Of a stretch of 64,000 nt of DNA, positions 34,311-45,571 are shown one piece after another. The DNA is from Chamaecyparis obtusa. Taxonomy: Eukaryota; Streptophyta; Pinopsida; Cupressales; Cupressaceae. The number at the start of each line of letters is the position of its first letter. Positions within the stretch are counted from its first letter, which is position 1. The position numbers and the translations under genes are program-made. Below the pieces are notes generated by a model. That model worked only from the letters and a program-made list of their open reading frames with translations. It did no database searches and was not told the origin of the DNA. The stretch lies in contig BSBK01002160.1 in assembly GCA_027943335.1 (NCBI GenBank), forward strand, positions 1,571,001-1,635,000, written 5' to 3'.

Positions 34311-35942
34311 TAAGTAAAGAATAGTCAAGCTAATACAGCCTATGAGGGAGATGACGCTGCTCTAGTTCTTTCTACAACTAACTCAAAATCAAATTCTTGG
34401 GTGATAGATTCCGGAGCCTCCTTCCATGCTACTCCATGTACGAATTATTTTAAAAACTATCAAGAAGGTGAATTTGGAGAAGTATTTTTGGGAGACAATA
34501 AACCATGTAACATCATTGGGAAAGGAGAAGTTCTTTTGCATCTAGAAGGTGGAGCAAAATTGCTACTCAAAGATGTTAGACATGTTCCTCAATTAAAGAG
34601 GAATTTAATTTCAGTCAGCCAACTCTACATCCAAGGATTTAAAATAGAACTTACGGATACTTGGAAAATAGTCAAAGGTTCATTGGCTATTGCTAAAGGA
34701 GAGAAGACCGGTAACCTCTATATTTTGAAACCAATCAATGAGGTGGGAGCTGCTATGATAGTTATAGGCAGCAATGCGGCACTTTGGCATCAAAGATTAG
34801 GCCACATGAGCAAGAAGGGCCTAGAGGCATTACTCAAGAGGGATCAACTACCGGGTCTCCAATCAGTGAACTTGGAGTTTTGTGAACATTGTCTCTATGG
34901 CAAGCAAAAGTGGGTTAGCTTCTTGAAAGATGGGCACAACATGAAGGCAAATCCATTGGAGCTTGTGCACTCGGATGTATTCGGTCCTACCGAGGTAAGT
35001 TCTATAGGAGGAGCTAAATATTTTGTCACTTTTCTTGATGATTGTACTAGGAAAGTTTGGATATATATGATGGCAAATAAGTCAGAAGTTTTCTCTAAAT
35101 TCAAAATTTTCAAAGCTCTTGTTGAAAACCAAAGAGGCCACAAAATTAAATGTTTAAAAATGGATAATGGAGGGGAGTTTTGTTTGCTGGAATTTGATAA
35201 CTATTGTGCAGATAATGGCATCCGTATGGTGAAAGTTTTCCCCTATACCCCTCAAGAAAATGGGGCAGTGGAAAGGCTTAATAGAACAATCCTTGAGAAA
35301 GCTCGCTATATGCTTTCTCATGTAGGTTTGGGAAAAGAGTTTTGGGTTGAAGCGTGCAATACAATAGTGTACTTGATCAATCAAAGTCCATCATCAAAGT
35401 TGAACTTCAAAATTCCAGAAGAAGAATGGAAGGGAAGAAGAATTTCCTATTCCCATCTTAAAGTGTTTGGTTGTCAGGCTTTTGCACATGTTCCTAAAGA
35501 AAAATGGAGCAAGCTGGATCCCAAATCACAGCCTTGCATATTTGTTGGATATGGGGAAGAACAATTTGGTTACAGACTTTGGAGCTTAACTGATAAGAAA
35601 ATTATCAGATGCAGGGATGTAGTCTTTAATAAAAATACATTTCCTCACTCTAAAGAAGAAGAAGTTTCTACAAAAGAATACATTCCTCTATTTGATATGA
35701 TGAACAATGGCAATCAGAATACTTCTAGCCATTTCAATGTGACTCCTATAAGCAATTCTCTAGCCTCTGTTCTATCTTCTATGCCTCATTATAGCTCTTC
35801 ACCAGAAGACTTGATGAATGAAAATAGGTATGATTATGTTTACGGTAACATTAGACAAAATAGAGAAGAAATTGGTCATGAAAGTCACAGCAGAGAGCAA
35901 GCTCTTGGCAGAGGAGTCAATACAAATCACAGTAGAGAATAG
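34311..35942 (+). pseudogene. Copia-3 protease and integrase
   Basis: Open for 513 codons from 34401. Protease with an intact catalytic box WVIDSGASFHAT (34400-34430). Zinc region HQRLGHMSKKG with CEHCLYGKQ (34790-34910). Integrase core with LVHSDVFGPTE (Asp, near 34970), LKMDNGGEF (Asp, near 35160) and PQENGAVERLNRT (Glu, near 35260). C-terminal part FGCQAFAHV and FVGYGEEQFGYRLW. All three integrase acidic residues are present. A TAG at 35940-35942 is the first stop, at the start of the unusual linker. The protein would cut the polyprotein and insert cDNA. Confidence 0.95.
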
Positions 35943-36848
35943 GGTGTCGACAGGGACTTTGACATTAGAGAATTAGCACAGAATTCCAGAATTCATGATG
36001 GGAGGTTTGAAATTAGCACTAGTCTCGACAGAGGAGACAAGGAGGCCAGTCAAATTGATGGCAACCACAACATTACTCATGATTTCACCAGCAAAACTCA
36101 TGGTCTCAACAAAGCACTTGGAACTCCCGGTAGTCATTACGATAGCAAAGATACCATTCACGGTAATAGGGGAGAAACTCATGGTTTCAACAAAGAGCTT
36201 CAATACAGCACCAGTCAATACGATGATACTAATACTCATGGTAGGCAATGTGCATACGGTTATACCAGAGATACTACTCTCAGTTTAGACAGGGAGTTTG
36301 CAATTCATGGTGGCAATACCATGCAATCTGATAAACATTGCAGTCAACACAAAAACCATCAATACGATGATGAAAACCATAGCCACAACAATGAATTTGA
36401 AGACTTTCACAGGGATAGGCAAGAACCAAGTCATTGCGGGAGTCAATTTCACAGAGACACCCACGGTTTCACTTGCAATCATAATCACGGCAAGGGAGGC
36501 GATGAAAACTGCAGTCAATTTTTAAAACAATTTTTAAATCACAGAGATAATACTCTTAGTAAGGAACATTGCAGTTCATATGATGTATAGGCAGAAACAT
36601 GTGGAAACATTAACAATGAAGCTCATGGTGGTCTTGATAAAAGTACCAGTCATGGTAGAAACAAAGAATAGAGAACAGAGAATATTGAAGGAATTTCACA
36701 GAATTTAGGGGCAAATAAGAATACTGAAATAGAGAGGCAGGGACTTAAGCAAGGAAATAAACATCCCAGAACTACTACTGGCTCTTCATTTGAGCTAGTT
36801 CAGGATTAGACAGAAGGTGTTGAACCACAACCAAGAAGATCAACCAGA
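35943..36848 (+). pseudogene. Copia-3 His/Asn/Gly-rich linker between integrase and RT
   Basis: In the same frame as integrase and RT, about 300 codons of low-complexity protein rich in His, Asn, Asp, Gly and Ser. Recurring phrases include T-H-G-L-N-K-A-L and T-H-G-F-N-K-E-L, H-Y-D-S-K-D and Q-Y-D-D-T-N. Most copia elements have a short acidic linker here. Stops occur at 36588, 36669 and 36807. The end, R-R-S-T-R-Q-R-R-M-P, is the usual lead-in to copia RT, so this is part of the polyprotein and not an insertion of non-coding DNA. Confidence 0.8.
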
Positions 36849-38495
36849 CAAAGAAGAATGCCAGCTAAATACTTAGATTATGAGCTAGTGTTCGCTAAAG
36901 AAGCAGAACCTACAATCCTTGTCTCAAAATTTGTAGAACCTTCAACATTCAAAGCTGCTCTCAAAGATGCCAATAGTGATAAATGGCAACAAGCGATGAA
37001 TGAGGAGATGAATTCCTTACTAAAGAATCACACCTGGGAATTGGTACCTCTTCCACCTAATAGAAGACTGCTTAGAAACAAGTGGGTATATCGGATTAAG
37101 GAAGAAGATGAAGGCAGAAAATGCTTCAAAGCCAGATTGGTGGTAAAGGGGTTTGATCAAAAAAAGGGGATAGACTTCAATGAAATCTTCTCACCAGTTG
37201 TTAGAATGACAACTATCCAAATAGTCTTGGGATTAGTAGCAGTATGGGATCTTGAATTGGAACAGCTTGATGTAAAGACCGCTTTCCTACACGGTGATGT
37301 AGAAGAAGAACTATACATGGAACAACCTTAAGGATTCATCAAGAAAGGGCAAGAACATCTTTATTGCAAGTTAAATCAGAGTTTGTATGGTCTCAAACAA
37401 GCTCCAAGACAGTGGTATATCAAATTTGATCACTTCATGGCTGAAAATAATTTCACAAGATGTGAATCAGACCCATGTGTTTACTTCAAGAGACTTCCTA
37501 ATGGTGAATTTGTCATTCTCCTTCTTTATGTTGATGATATGTTAGTGGCTGGCACAAACAAAAGAATAGTCAATGAGTTAAAGGATAAATTGGCAAGAAA
37601 GTTTGACATGAAAGACTTAGGGGCAGCCAAGAAGATTCTTGGCATGATGATCACAAGAGACAGGAAGAAGAAAGAAATTACATTATCTCAACAACAATAC
37701 ATTGATAAAGTTGTTGAGAGGTTTGGCATGGCTGATGCTAAAGTTGCTCCTCTTCCCCTTGCTGGTCACTTCCATCTAAGTTCAGATTTGTGTCCTAAAA
37801 CAAAAGAAGAAAAGGACTTCATAGAGAAAATTTCATATAAATCTGCAGTTGGCAACATCATGTATGCAATGGTTTCTACTCGCCCCGACATTGCTCATGC
37901 GGTGGGAGTTGTGAGCAGATTCATGAGCAATCCTGGGAAAGCTCATTGGGAAGCTGTTAAGTGGATACTAAGGTATCTAAAAGGAACTTCAGATTTTGCA
38001 TTATGTTTTGGAGGAAATTAGGTTCAGCTGCAAGGTTACACCAATTCTAATCATGCTGGAGATTTGGACAAACGAAGGTCTACTACTAGATATATCTTCA
38101 TGTTTGCTGGAGCTGCTATCAGTTGGGCTTCAAGGTTGCAACATTGCATTGCTCTTTCTTCAGCTGAGGCTGAATACTTAGCTCTTTCCGAAGGTGCAAG
38201 GGAAATGATTTGGCTTCAGCGGCTGTTTGGTGATTTGAAAGTGCATCAAAATGAGTATAAATTGTTTTGTGATAATCGCAGCGCTATCTTTATGGCTCAT
38301 AATCACTCTTCACAACGTCGCTCTAAGCACGTTGACGCACATGCTCACTTCATTCATCATGCAGTTGAAGAGGGAAAGTTGGAAGTGGTTAAGATTGATA
38401 CTAAGATCAATCCAGCGGATATATTCACCAAAGTTGTCGGCAAAGAGAAGTTTGATTGTGCAAGGACTTCTCTTGGCCTTGTGAAGAAACGGTAA
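36849..38495 (+). pseudogene. Copia-3 reverse transcriptase and RNase H
   Basis: WQQAMNEEMNSLLKNHTWEL (36980), NKWVYRIKEED, FKARLVVKGF, motif A LDVKTAFLHGDVEEELYM (37270), SLYGLKQAPRQWYIKF, catalytic Y-V-D-D-M-L (37530). RNase H has NSNHAGDLDKRRSTTRY (active copies read D-A-D-x-A-G-D), LSSAEAEYLALSEGARE, the DNRSAIFMAHN strand and the C-terminal INPADIFTKVV. It ends TAA at 38493-38495. Stops at 37330 and 38020 are the only breaks. RT active-site residues are intact, while the first RNase H Asp box is altered. Confidence 0.95.
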
Positions 38496-38547
38496 GGCAG
38501 CACTTCAGCAGGGTATTGGGTGAACAGTTGTAGTATGGTTGTCCTTC

Positions 38548-38558
38548 AGGTGGGAGTT
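38548..38558 (+). other. Copia-3 polypurine tract
   Basis: AGGTGGGAGTT directly before the 3' LTR. Confidence 0.8.
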
Positions 38559-38824
38559 TGTTAGATGTGAAGGCCAAAGACAATCTATTTTCTTATGTAT
38601 TTTATTATGACCTTTCGATTCTACAAACCTTTCATTGTATTCATCTAGAGCCTTTATATATTGGCTGCTCTTGTTCATTTGTAATTAACTTTTGAGATAT
38701 AATACAATACTCTGCAGTCTGGACGTAGCCACAATTTGTGGTGAACTAGGATAAATCGTGTCTTTGTGTTCACTATTTAGTTTTTAAATCTGCTGTATAT
38801 TTTTCTCATTTTTCAATCCTTTCA
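38559..38824 (+). repeat. Copia-3 3' LTR
   Basis: TGTTAGATGTGAAGGCC ... CCTTTCA, 266 bp. Confidence 0.95.
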
Positions 38825-38948
38825 ATCTGAGGATATGCACAAAATGGGCTTGTTGTAAAGGCTTTCGATACTTTCAATCAAATGCGGTTGGCTGGTGTCA
38901 ACCCGAATTCCACAACCTTTGCTAGCATCCTACCCGCTTGTGGCAAAA
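38825..38948 (+). pseudogene. PPR protein fragment, piece 2
   Basis: After the target duplication the frame reads G-Y-A-Q-N-G-L-V, A-F-D-T-F-N-Q-M-R-L-A-G-V and then N-S-T-T-F-A-S-I-L-P-A-C-G-K. This is a clean PLS-type PPR repeat continuing piece 1 once Copia-3 and one duplication copy are removed (N-A-I-I-G then G-Y-A-Q-N-G). PPR proteins bind organelle RNA. Only about two repeats survive here, so it is a gene fragment. The match ends at about 38948 and intron-like sequence follows. Confidence 0.85.
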
Positions 38949-39647
38949 TAATTTGCTCTCGGACAAAATAAAATTTAGCTTCTAAACTAGGAACTGCAAT
39001 TTTCATTGTGATGCCTGGTAAATGATTTAATACATGCATACAAAATGGCTGCAGCTATAATTCGATACATTATTCCTAGCATAAATTATTACTTTGGCCC
39101 AGGTTAGTTATCCTGATCATGACGTAAACTAATCATTCTAATCTCTGCTGAATTTATGATAAGCCATATGCTTGGATCTGTAGCAGTACACATGCCCATT
39201 GCAGGGATGCATCTAGATTCTACACTAATGCTTCTTGTTACAATATTTATATAATAACATAAATGATTACCTCCTCCATGATCAGCATATTTGCCATTAC
39301 TGCCATTTCCTTTTTTGGAAAGCTCTTATGATTATTGTCAAATTGCCTTTACTGAAGTCTTTCTTATTCTTGAGTTAAAAATTCAATGGCAAGCTTAAGA
39401 ACTGCTATGAGTGTTTTACCTTGTGTAGTTTTAACCAAATTGAATGCACTGCTATCCTTTTTGTCAAGGTGCCTTCTGAAGTCCAAAACACTCGTATTCT
39501 TTATCCCAATGAATAGATTCTTATGTTAATTTATTTTATTTGGAGTCTCTTATCATTTGCTTTTATTATACTCTAACTGCAGGCGTAATTTGAGAATATC
39601 ATTGTTTAGTTGTTTTTGTGGTTGTCTCACTACTTTTTTTAATGCAG
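38949..39647 (+). other. Probable intron upstream of the RanBP1 exon
   Basis: T-rich, non-coding, ending with a strong splice acceptor (a pyrimidine tract, then TTTTTTTAATGCAG at 39647). The donor is not identified; earlier RanBP1 exons are not in the window. Confidence 0.5.
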
Positions 39648-39871
39648 ATGCTAAAAAGTTCAAAGAAACTTTGTAGAAAATTGCTGAGTCTCAATCAAAT
39701 TCCTCAGCAGAGTGTGCTGAATCTTCAGAATCAGCTGTTGATCTCATACAAAACTTGACGGTTGAAGACAAAAAAGAGGAGGCGAAAGAAGAAAGCAAAG
39801 TAGAAGAGAAGAAAGAGGATAAGCTAGAAGAAAAGGAGGAGAAACCTGCTGAATCTGAAAAGCAATCTTGA
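39648..39871 (+). pseudogene. RanBP1-like C-terminal exon
   Basis: Follows a splice acceptor at 39646-39647 in phase. Reads A-K-K-F-K-E-T-L-stop-K-I-A-E-S-Q, then AVDLIQNLTVEDKKEEAKEE and a Lys/Glu-rich tail ending E-S-E-K-Q-S and TGA. Plant Ran-binding protein 1 has the same end: the last helix of the Ran-binding domain (KFKETFEE.AESQ) followed by a Leu..LTVE phrase and an acidic/basic tail. RanBP1 assists RanGTP hydrolysis in nuclear transport. The TAG at 39674-39676 and the absence of all upstream exons make a captured or partial pseudogene most likely. A functional gene with a distant upstream part is less likely. Confidence 0.75.
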
Positions 39872-40900
39872 TTGATTTTTAGTGCAAGCTTTCTTATATG
39901 CTTTTTGATAGAAATTCCTGGCAAGTGAACTATTGTAGATGCTTGTGTATTATTGATAGTGTGACTGTAGCGTGTTTAATGCATTATTTCTGAGTGCTCT
40001 TACTGAGGTTTTGGTTTGGTGGTCTTCATATTGTCATATGATCTTCATATGACAATATGAAGTGGGTATTTGTGTTGAATAGGCATTGCAATATAGGTCA
40101 GGTTGTCAGAGTTGTAGCTGGCCAATTATTATTTTTCCCTCGTACAACTGAAAATTCTGTACTCCATAATTTTTCTTGAAACATTGTTTAGATATTATCC
40201 TATTTACAAGTTAAATTTTGAGGTACCTTATACAGATTTTGATGGCATGCATATGTGCTTGATATGGCATATTTAGATATGCAGCCTTCAGGAGTGGGTT
40301 GTGATGATGCCAAGCTGGTCGTTGGCTGTGGACATATTATGCTATATCTGCCTTTCTTTGAGAACAGAGATGTTAACTATGGATGGTTATTTATAACTGA
40401 AAAAGTTTTGAATAATTAAAAATATTAATTATCCTTCACTGATCTGGAAATCCAGGGTAAATGGAGGAATTTGTTTGTGGTTAAAAAGACACTATATTTA
40501 CTTATTTCTGAGTTATGCAGGCAAAGTTTGGTTGGCATGTAAGTTGGGAACATCAGAAACTTTTATGTGAATGCACTAGGATAAATATATAACTTGATTT
40601 GGATTGAGGCTCTTTTAGTATCACCATTCATCTTATTCTGTCAATTAAGAAAGTAGCCATTACTGGAGTAGGCCAGCTTAACTGTAGTGGCATTATTTTT
40701 TGATTTGGATGACAAGGATTGGTAATTGTGGTGAAACATTATCTGCAGTTGCAGCTAGTTGATTGTTAACTTGGCTTTGGCTACTCTGTTAGCAGAATGA
40801 TATACTGGATTTGGTTACTCTTTTAAAAAGATTCATGGTCAGTTAAAACAGTGAGGAAAATGTAGCATAATAAATTCTTCTTTGAGATTGAGCTTCCAAG
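39872..40900. other. Sequence downstream of the RanBP1 exon
   Basis: Mixed-composition, non-repetitive sequence that may include the RanBP1 3' untranslated region. I see no open frame or further gene fragment apart from the hairpin at 40024. Confidence 0.4.
40024..40062. repeat. Perfect 18 bp hairpin
   Basis: CTTCATATTGTCATATGA and its exact reverse complement are separated by TCT. It lies about 150 bases after the RanBP1 stop. Confidence 0.9.
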
Positions 40901-41604
40901 AATCACCTGCTACAATTTAATATTTGCATTTATAATTTTTTTAATTTTTATAAATTTAAAAATTATTTGCATTTTATATTTCCATTGAAAGTGAAAATTT
41001 ACATCTCTAAATTAACTTAATATTTATTAATATTGTACAAGAAAACTTGAATTTAGAAAGTTAATTATATAACATTACATTTATATTTAAGATTTTAAAT
41101 ACATATCTCAATGATAATATTCAAGTTTTAATTTGTCTTATAGATAAAAATGTAAAAATACTTTAATAATAATAATAATAACAGAGATCTATTTTATTTC
41201 AAATAAAATATAAAATTTATAATAATATATAGTTTCATATTGTGCCCTATCATAAGACTTCTTTATAAAATTTTGTTACTTCTTAAATTGGTAACATTAA
41301 CCAAAGTGAAAATGACTTAATTGAAACAAAATTTATACATGGACTACTTGAAGACCCACTTCAATATTCTCAAAATACATTCTATTACTTTTCATTTACT
41401 TGCACTCAACTAATCACATTGAGTCTACATTAACAAAAGTTCTAAAACAAATATTTTTTCAGTTTGAAAATATATTAATGTACATAGAAGTATTAGGTTG
41501 ACATTTGATTTTCTAAAAAAATATTGTTCACCTTTAAGTTAAACTTCTCGTGTTCTCTTACAGCATGTCACTATCGGCGAAAACATTGCACCTCATTGGT
41601 GCAA
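40901..41604. other. AT-rich intergenic sequence
   Basis: No coding potential seen. Near 41585 the phrase TTGCACCTCATTGGTGCAA is a small hairpin just before repeat unit B. Confidence 0.4.
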
Positions 41605-42190
41605 GTGCTAGTATATATTAACATAAATTCAAAAAATATTTAATATTTTATAATATAACAAAAATAGTCAATATTATTTTAATATAATATGATACAAACT
41701 ACACATTCATAATAAATTTTAAAATATTTTTAAAAAATATATAAATAAGAATAAATATATATTATATTATATTATATATTTACAATATTTTTATTTACAT
41801 TATAAAAGTGGGTTATATACTAAAATAAACTATTTAATTTAAAATTTAAAATTTTTAAAACAAAAATTGTTTCTAATCCAGCCAATCAAATTATCAGTAA
41901 ATAATTTTTAAATATTATAAACTTAAAAATATTGCATTTTAATTAGTTGAGAGGTATGGCTTTAATCACTCGCTAATGGAAGAAATGCAAAAAGTGATAC
42001 AATAGTACTTGCTAACTTATTGACAAGTACTAATAATACATCTCAAAGTAATAAATATGCTAAATATGGATAGACATTATACACTGTGAGTAAAGCAGAA
42101 TGTTAATGTCTGGTCTAATCTAGTAATGGTAATCACATTGGTCTCAGTACTCGTGGAAATATTCTTGCACTGCAAAAACAATGCCAAAAC
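41605..42190 (+). repeat. AT-rich repeat unit B, copy 2
   Basis: Same order as 26086-26550: AATATTTTATAATATAACAA, then ATGGAAGAAATGCAAAAAGT and a palindrome (AGTACTTG at 42004-42011, CAAGTACT at 42024-42031). The last 150 bases (42040-42190) are an inverted copy of 45345-45475. Confidence 0.65.
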
Positions 42191-43129
42191 AGTTTGAAAG
42201 CCGAATATAAAAGGTGGCCCATCGAAGAAAATAATTAAAATTTGAAAATAATATTATATAAAAAATTAATGTATTTAAATTTCAATATGGTTATGTCTTT
42301 TATTTTTAATATTTGTTAATATTAAAAGTTTAAGTGCTTATAGTATAAATATAAATATTAGAATTAAATATAGTTTTGAATATTTAGATTTTATTAATAA
42401 ATTTATTTATTTAGATATTGTTATAAGTTAAAGTTATTAAGATTAGATTTATATTCAATATTAATATTATTACAAGAAAAAGTGGAGCATAAATTTGTTT
42501 TATTTTTTATTTTCTTAGTTCTTTAAATATAAGAAATCTTTTTACAATATAGTTGTTTTTAAAATCTTATGTGCCCATCTTAAGATACTCCAATGGTTTA
42601 TGACAGGTTTCCTGACCCCAACATCATGGATTCAAACCTTAAGGTGGGCAAAGTAAAATAATATCAATTATAAATAAGGAGCTCCATTGTGCAATAGGTA
42701 GCATAAGCTACCCATCTTTTAACCATAATAAAATAAGACTAATTAAGAATAACATAAAAAGGTCCTTGTTCAATAGATAATTCAAGTAATATTGTACTAT
42801 TAAGAATACATAAAGAGGTCCTTATCCAATGGATAAATTAAGTTATAAAATTATTTATATTAATAAAACCTAACAATATATTAGTATAAGTTTCCATTTA
42901 GCTATTCTACCTTAAATAATGGATGATATTCTCTCATCTTTCATTCGTCTATTATCCCATGTCCTTACTTAGCTCCAAATAGTTGAATTCTCCACTCCAC
43001 AATTTAGAATGTTGTTTCATTGAAGATTTCTAGTATTTAAAACTTTTCTTTAACTCTATTTGATTATATGAAAAATCATTATGAAGCTTTAATGATTGTC
43101 AAGTGGTTGATGAAAACACTCGAGGGAAA
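42191..43129. other. AT-rich intergenic sequence
   Basis: No coding potential. GTCCTT..CAATAGATAA and GTCCTTATCCAATGGATAA (near 42762 and 42820) form a short tandem duplication. Confidence 0.4.
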
Positions 43130-43430
43130 ATAATAACCAAGGCAATCATGCAACTCTTTTTGATAGTTGGAAGATTATAAGAAGTCAATCTAGATAGAAG
43201 AAAGTGCCAAGTGTCTGTCATGATCCATATCAACAAAAATAATCTTTTCTAGCAATCTTCCACAACTTGCTACCAAATTCAACCTAGATGCCGCCAAGTT
43301 GTGGATGAATGTTAGCAAATGTTGTTTTGGTAATGTGGATCAGGTAAACAACACTTGACACTTTCTTCTATCTAGAATGACTTTATAAACTTCTAACTAT
43401 CAAGAAAGTGCAAGATTGGTCTACGTAGTA
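43130..43430. repeat. Long imperfect foldback (about 280 bp)
   Basis: The two halves are near reverse complements around a centre at about 43282. AGATAGAAGAAAGTGCCAAG near 43193 pairs with CTTGACACTTTCTTCTATCT near 43352, and CCACAACTTGCTACC pairs with the CCAAGTTGTGGATG region. The arms are about 130 bases with scattered mismatches. It could be a foldback MITE or an inverted-duplication RNA hairpin. Confidence 0.8.
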
Positions 43431-45344
43431 CCTCCATAATAGGTTGTGAGAACAAACTAAGAAAATGGGCGAGACCTTCAAAAGTTGAAGGGTGATTGTG
43501 CAGGAGATCTAAAATATGTACAAAGAGGCCAAGAATCCTCAGTTAGAAGCTAAGGTTTGAAATTTAAAGGACAATAAGGAGATTCTCATGAATAATATTT
43601 GGGAGCTAAATGACTATTATAGGGACTTGAAAAATACCATTCTTACTATTGAGGCCCTTCAACAAGAGTTAGAATTATAGAAAAGAGAAGAAACATAGAT
43701 GTGATGCATCGTTTATGGCTCAAGGTGGCCTCTAAAAGAAAGTTTAGAAAAGACCAAAGTACTTGATTGGGTTCCCAATGTTTCATGCTCAAGTTGAAGG
43801 TGACGTTGGTTCTCTAATCCAATTTAAGGGAGTTTCCTTCGATGGGTGACTTGATATCTTACATAAAGAATGAGAGGCACCTAATGAAAGTTAACTGTTA
43901 GTTGGTCCTTTGTTGGTTTTTTGTAATCTTTGTCTGTTTAGTTTTAGAGATTTTATTTGTTATTTTTTGATCAATCTCACAAAATTTGTTTTGTTTGCCT
44001 TGGCGATTAGTTGGTCCATATCTTTCTTATACTAATGTAATAAAAAAAATTAACGAATCCAACTCATAATTCCAATTATATATTATTTACCCCAAAATTT
44101 TAGAAATTAAAAAAAATAAAAAATAAAAAAGGTCCTAAGATATAACAAATAGCTAACTACCTTAAGATTAATAACTAAAATATTTGTAATTGAAATAAAA
44201 CATTAAAAAAAAGGGTGGGAGTTAGTGCAAGGTGAATGTATTTAATTTATCAATTAAGAGGAGATCTTCTATGTTCTTGCTTATAGAGCCATCGCTGTTC
44301 CGATCTCACAGAGTTGTCTCACAGTCATCAATCGAGGTTTGAACTTTATGGGGTTACTTTTTACTATATCAACAATTGAAAAGTCTGATTTAAAAATGTC
44401 GTGTCAACATTTTAGAAGTTGAAGAGAGGCGAGTAAGTCAGAAGAGGTAGAAACTTGGAAAGCTATGACTTGGTTGGAGCTGCTATTTTGTTGGTTTTGT
44501 TTAATAAAAATAAAAAGTGTCGCCAATATAACACAACCAGGCCTACAATTTAATCATTGATTGTTAAAAACTTTAATTTATGAATAATTTAATAATTTTT
44601 TTAAATTTAAATATTTTATTGTAATAATACATATATTACATATAATATAGTGTAAATAATCTAATTACTATTTTAAAATATATTATTATATATAATTGAA
44701 ACTAACTAATTCAAGATGTAATTGGAAAATTCTTAGTAATATAATTTTCTATATAAATATTTAAAAATTTAAAAATAAATATAAATTAGTAATATATGTA
44801 AGTGTTATAGTCTGTTTTATAAAAATTTAGCAAATCAATTTATACGGCTCAATAAATTTAATGGAAAAATGGTCAATACAGTCATCAAATTTCAGGCCTG
44901 AACACAAGCATAATAGAAAAAGTACTTTTGGTTTTATCAGATTACATAATGATAACACAACTATAGATATAACTCCAAAATCAATAAATAAAAAGAATAT
45001 GAATAATTTGAATGATTTTATTTCTTTTTACTATTTAAATTTTAATGAACAGTTTGCTTTATTTTCTAAAAACAATCTTATTATGTGATTTATATAAAAA
45101 AACAATTTATGCGATTTTAATCTCTTTTTGTATCTTCGTATTTTATATTATGTGATTTTTGATACTCTGGTTTGACCTCTTGGACTTGCTGGTTGCCCTT
45201 AGATCTCTATTTGTATTTTGATACTCTTTGAACTCTCGATGATTAATATAAAAAAACAATTTTATGGACAACTATCGTAATAAAGAAGAATATTTGTTTT
45301 CATATCATCTCCGCCGGGCCATCTGTTAGCTTTTTAGCCATTTT
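43431..45344. other. AT-rich intergenic sequence with one decayed coding patch
   Basis: Around 43515-43690 the plus strand reads N-P-Q-L-E-A-K, then KDNKEILMNNIWELNDYYRD and TIEALQQELEL with stops between: a decayed coiled-coil coding patch of unknown origin. The rest is AT-rich and unrecognised. Confidence 0.3.
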
Positions 45345-45475
45345 TTTATGGGATTGCCTATGTTGTGAGAGAATACTTCCTATGAGTAGTAATACAAAGT
45401 GGTTATCACTCTGCTTTGCTTACAGCGTATAATGTTTCTCCATATTTAGCATATTTATTACTTTGAGGTCTATTA
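45345..45475 (-). repeat. AT-rich repeat, inverted copy of 42040-42190
   Basis: CATATTTAGCATATTTATTA and GTATAATGTTTCTCCATATT match the reverse complement of the end of unit B copy 2. The GGGCCATCTGTTAG phrase at about 45317 is shared with 25668. Confidence 0.65.
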
Positions 45476-45571
45476 TTATTTATTCTCTTCCTTTAAACCT
45501 TCGCGTCCTGGGGTTAAGCAAGTATAAAATTTGGAACACCGATTAAAACTAAATAATTAAATTACGAATGA

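Larger units (their letters stand above)
33221..38824 (+). mobile_element. Copia-3, full-length Ty1/copia element
   Basis: A 5.6 kb element with 267/266 bp LTRs (roughly 95% alike by eye) and target duplication ATCGG/ATCTG (33216-33220 and 38825-38829). It has a perfect initiator tRNA-Met primer site and a purine tract. From 33669 to 38495 a single frame carries gag, protease, integrase, a long linker, RT and RNase H, interrupted only by point stops. One frameshift lies near 33655. This is the best preserved copia in the window. It lies between two consecutive parts of a PPR repeat. Confidence 0.95.

Noticed and set aside
36285..36525. Overlapping plus and minus frames in the Copia-3 linker
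   Set aside because: They are shadows of the repetitive His/Asn-rich frame, which is continuous with integrase and RT.
39648..39871. RanBP1 exon as proof of a working gene
   Set aside because: It has an in-frame TAG, and none of the Ran-binding domain exons is in the window. Treated as a fragment.
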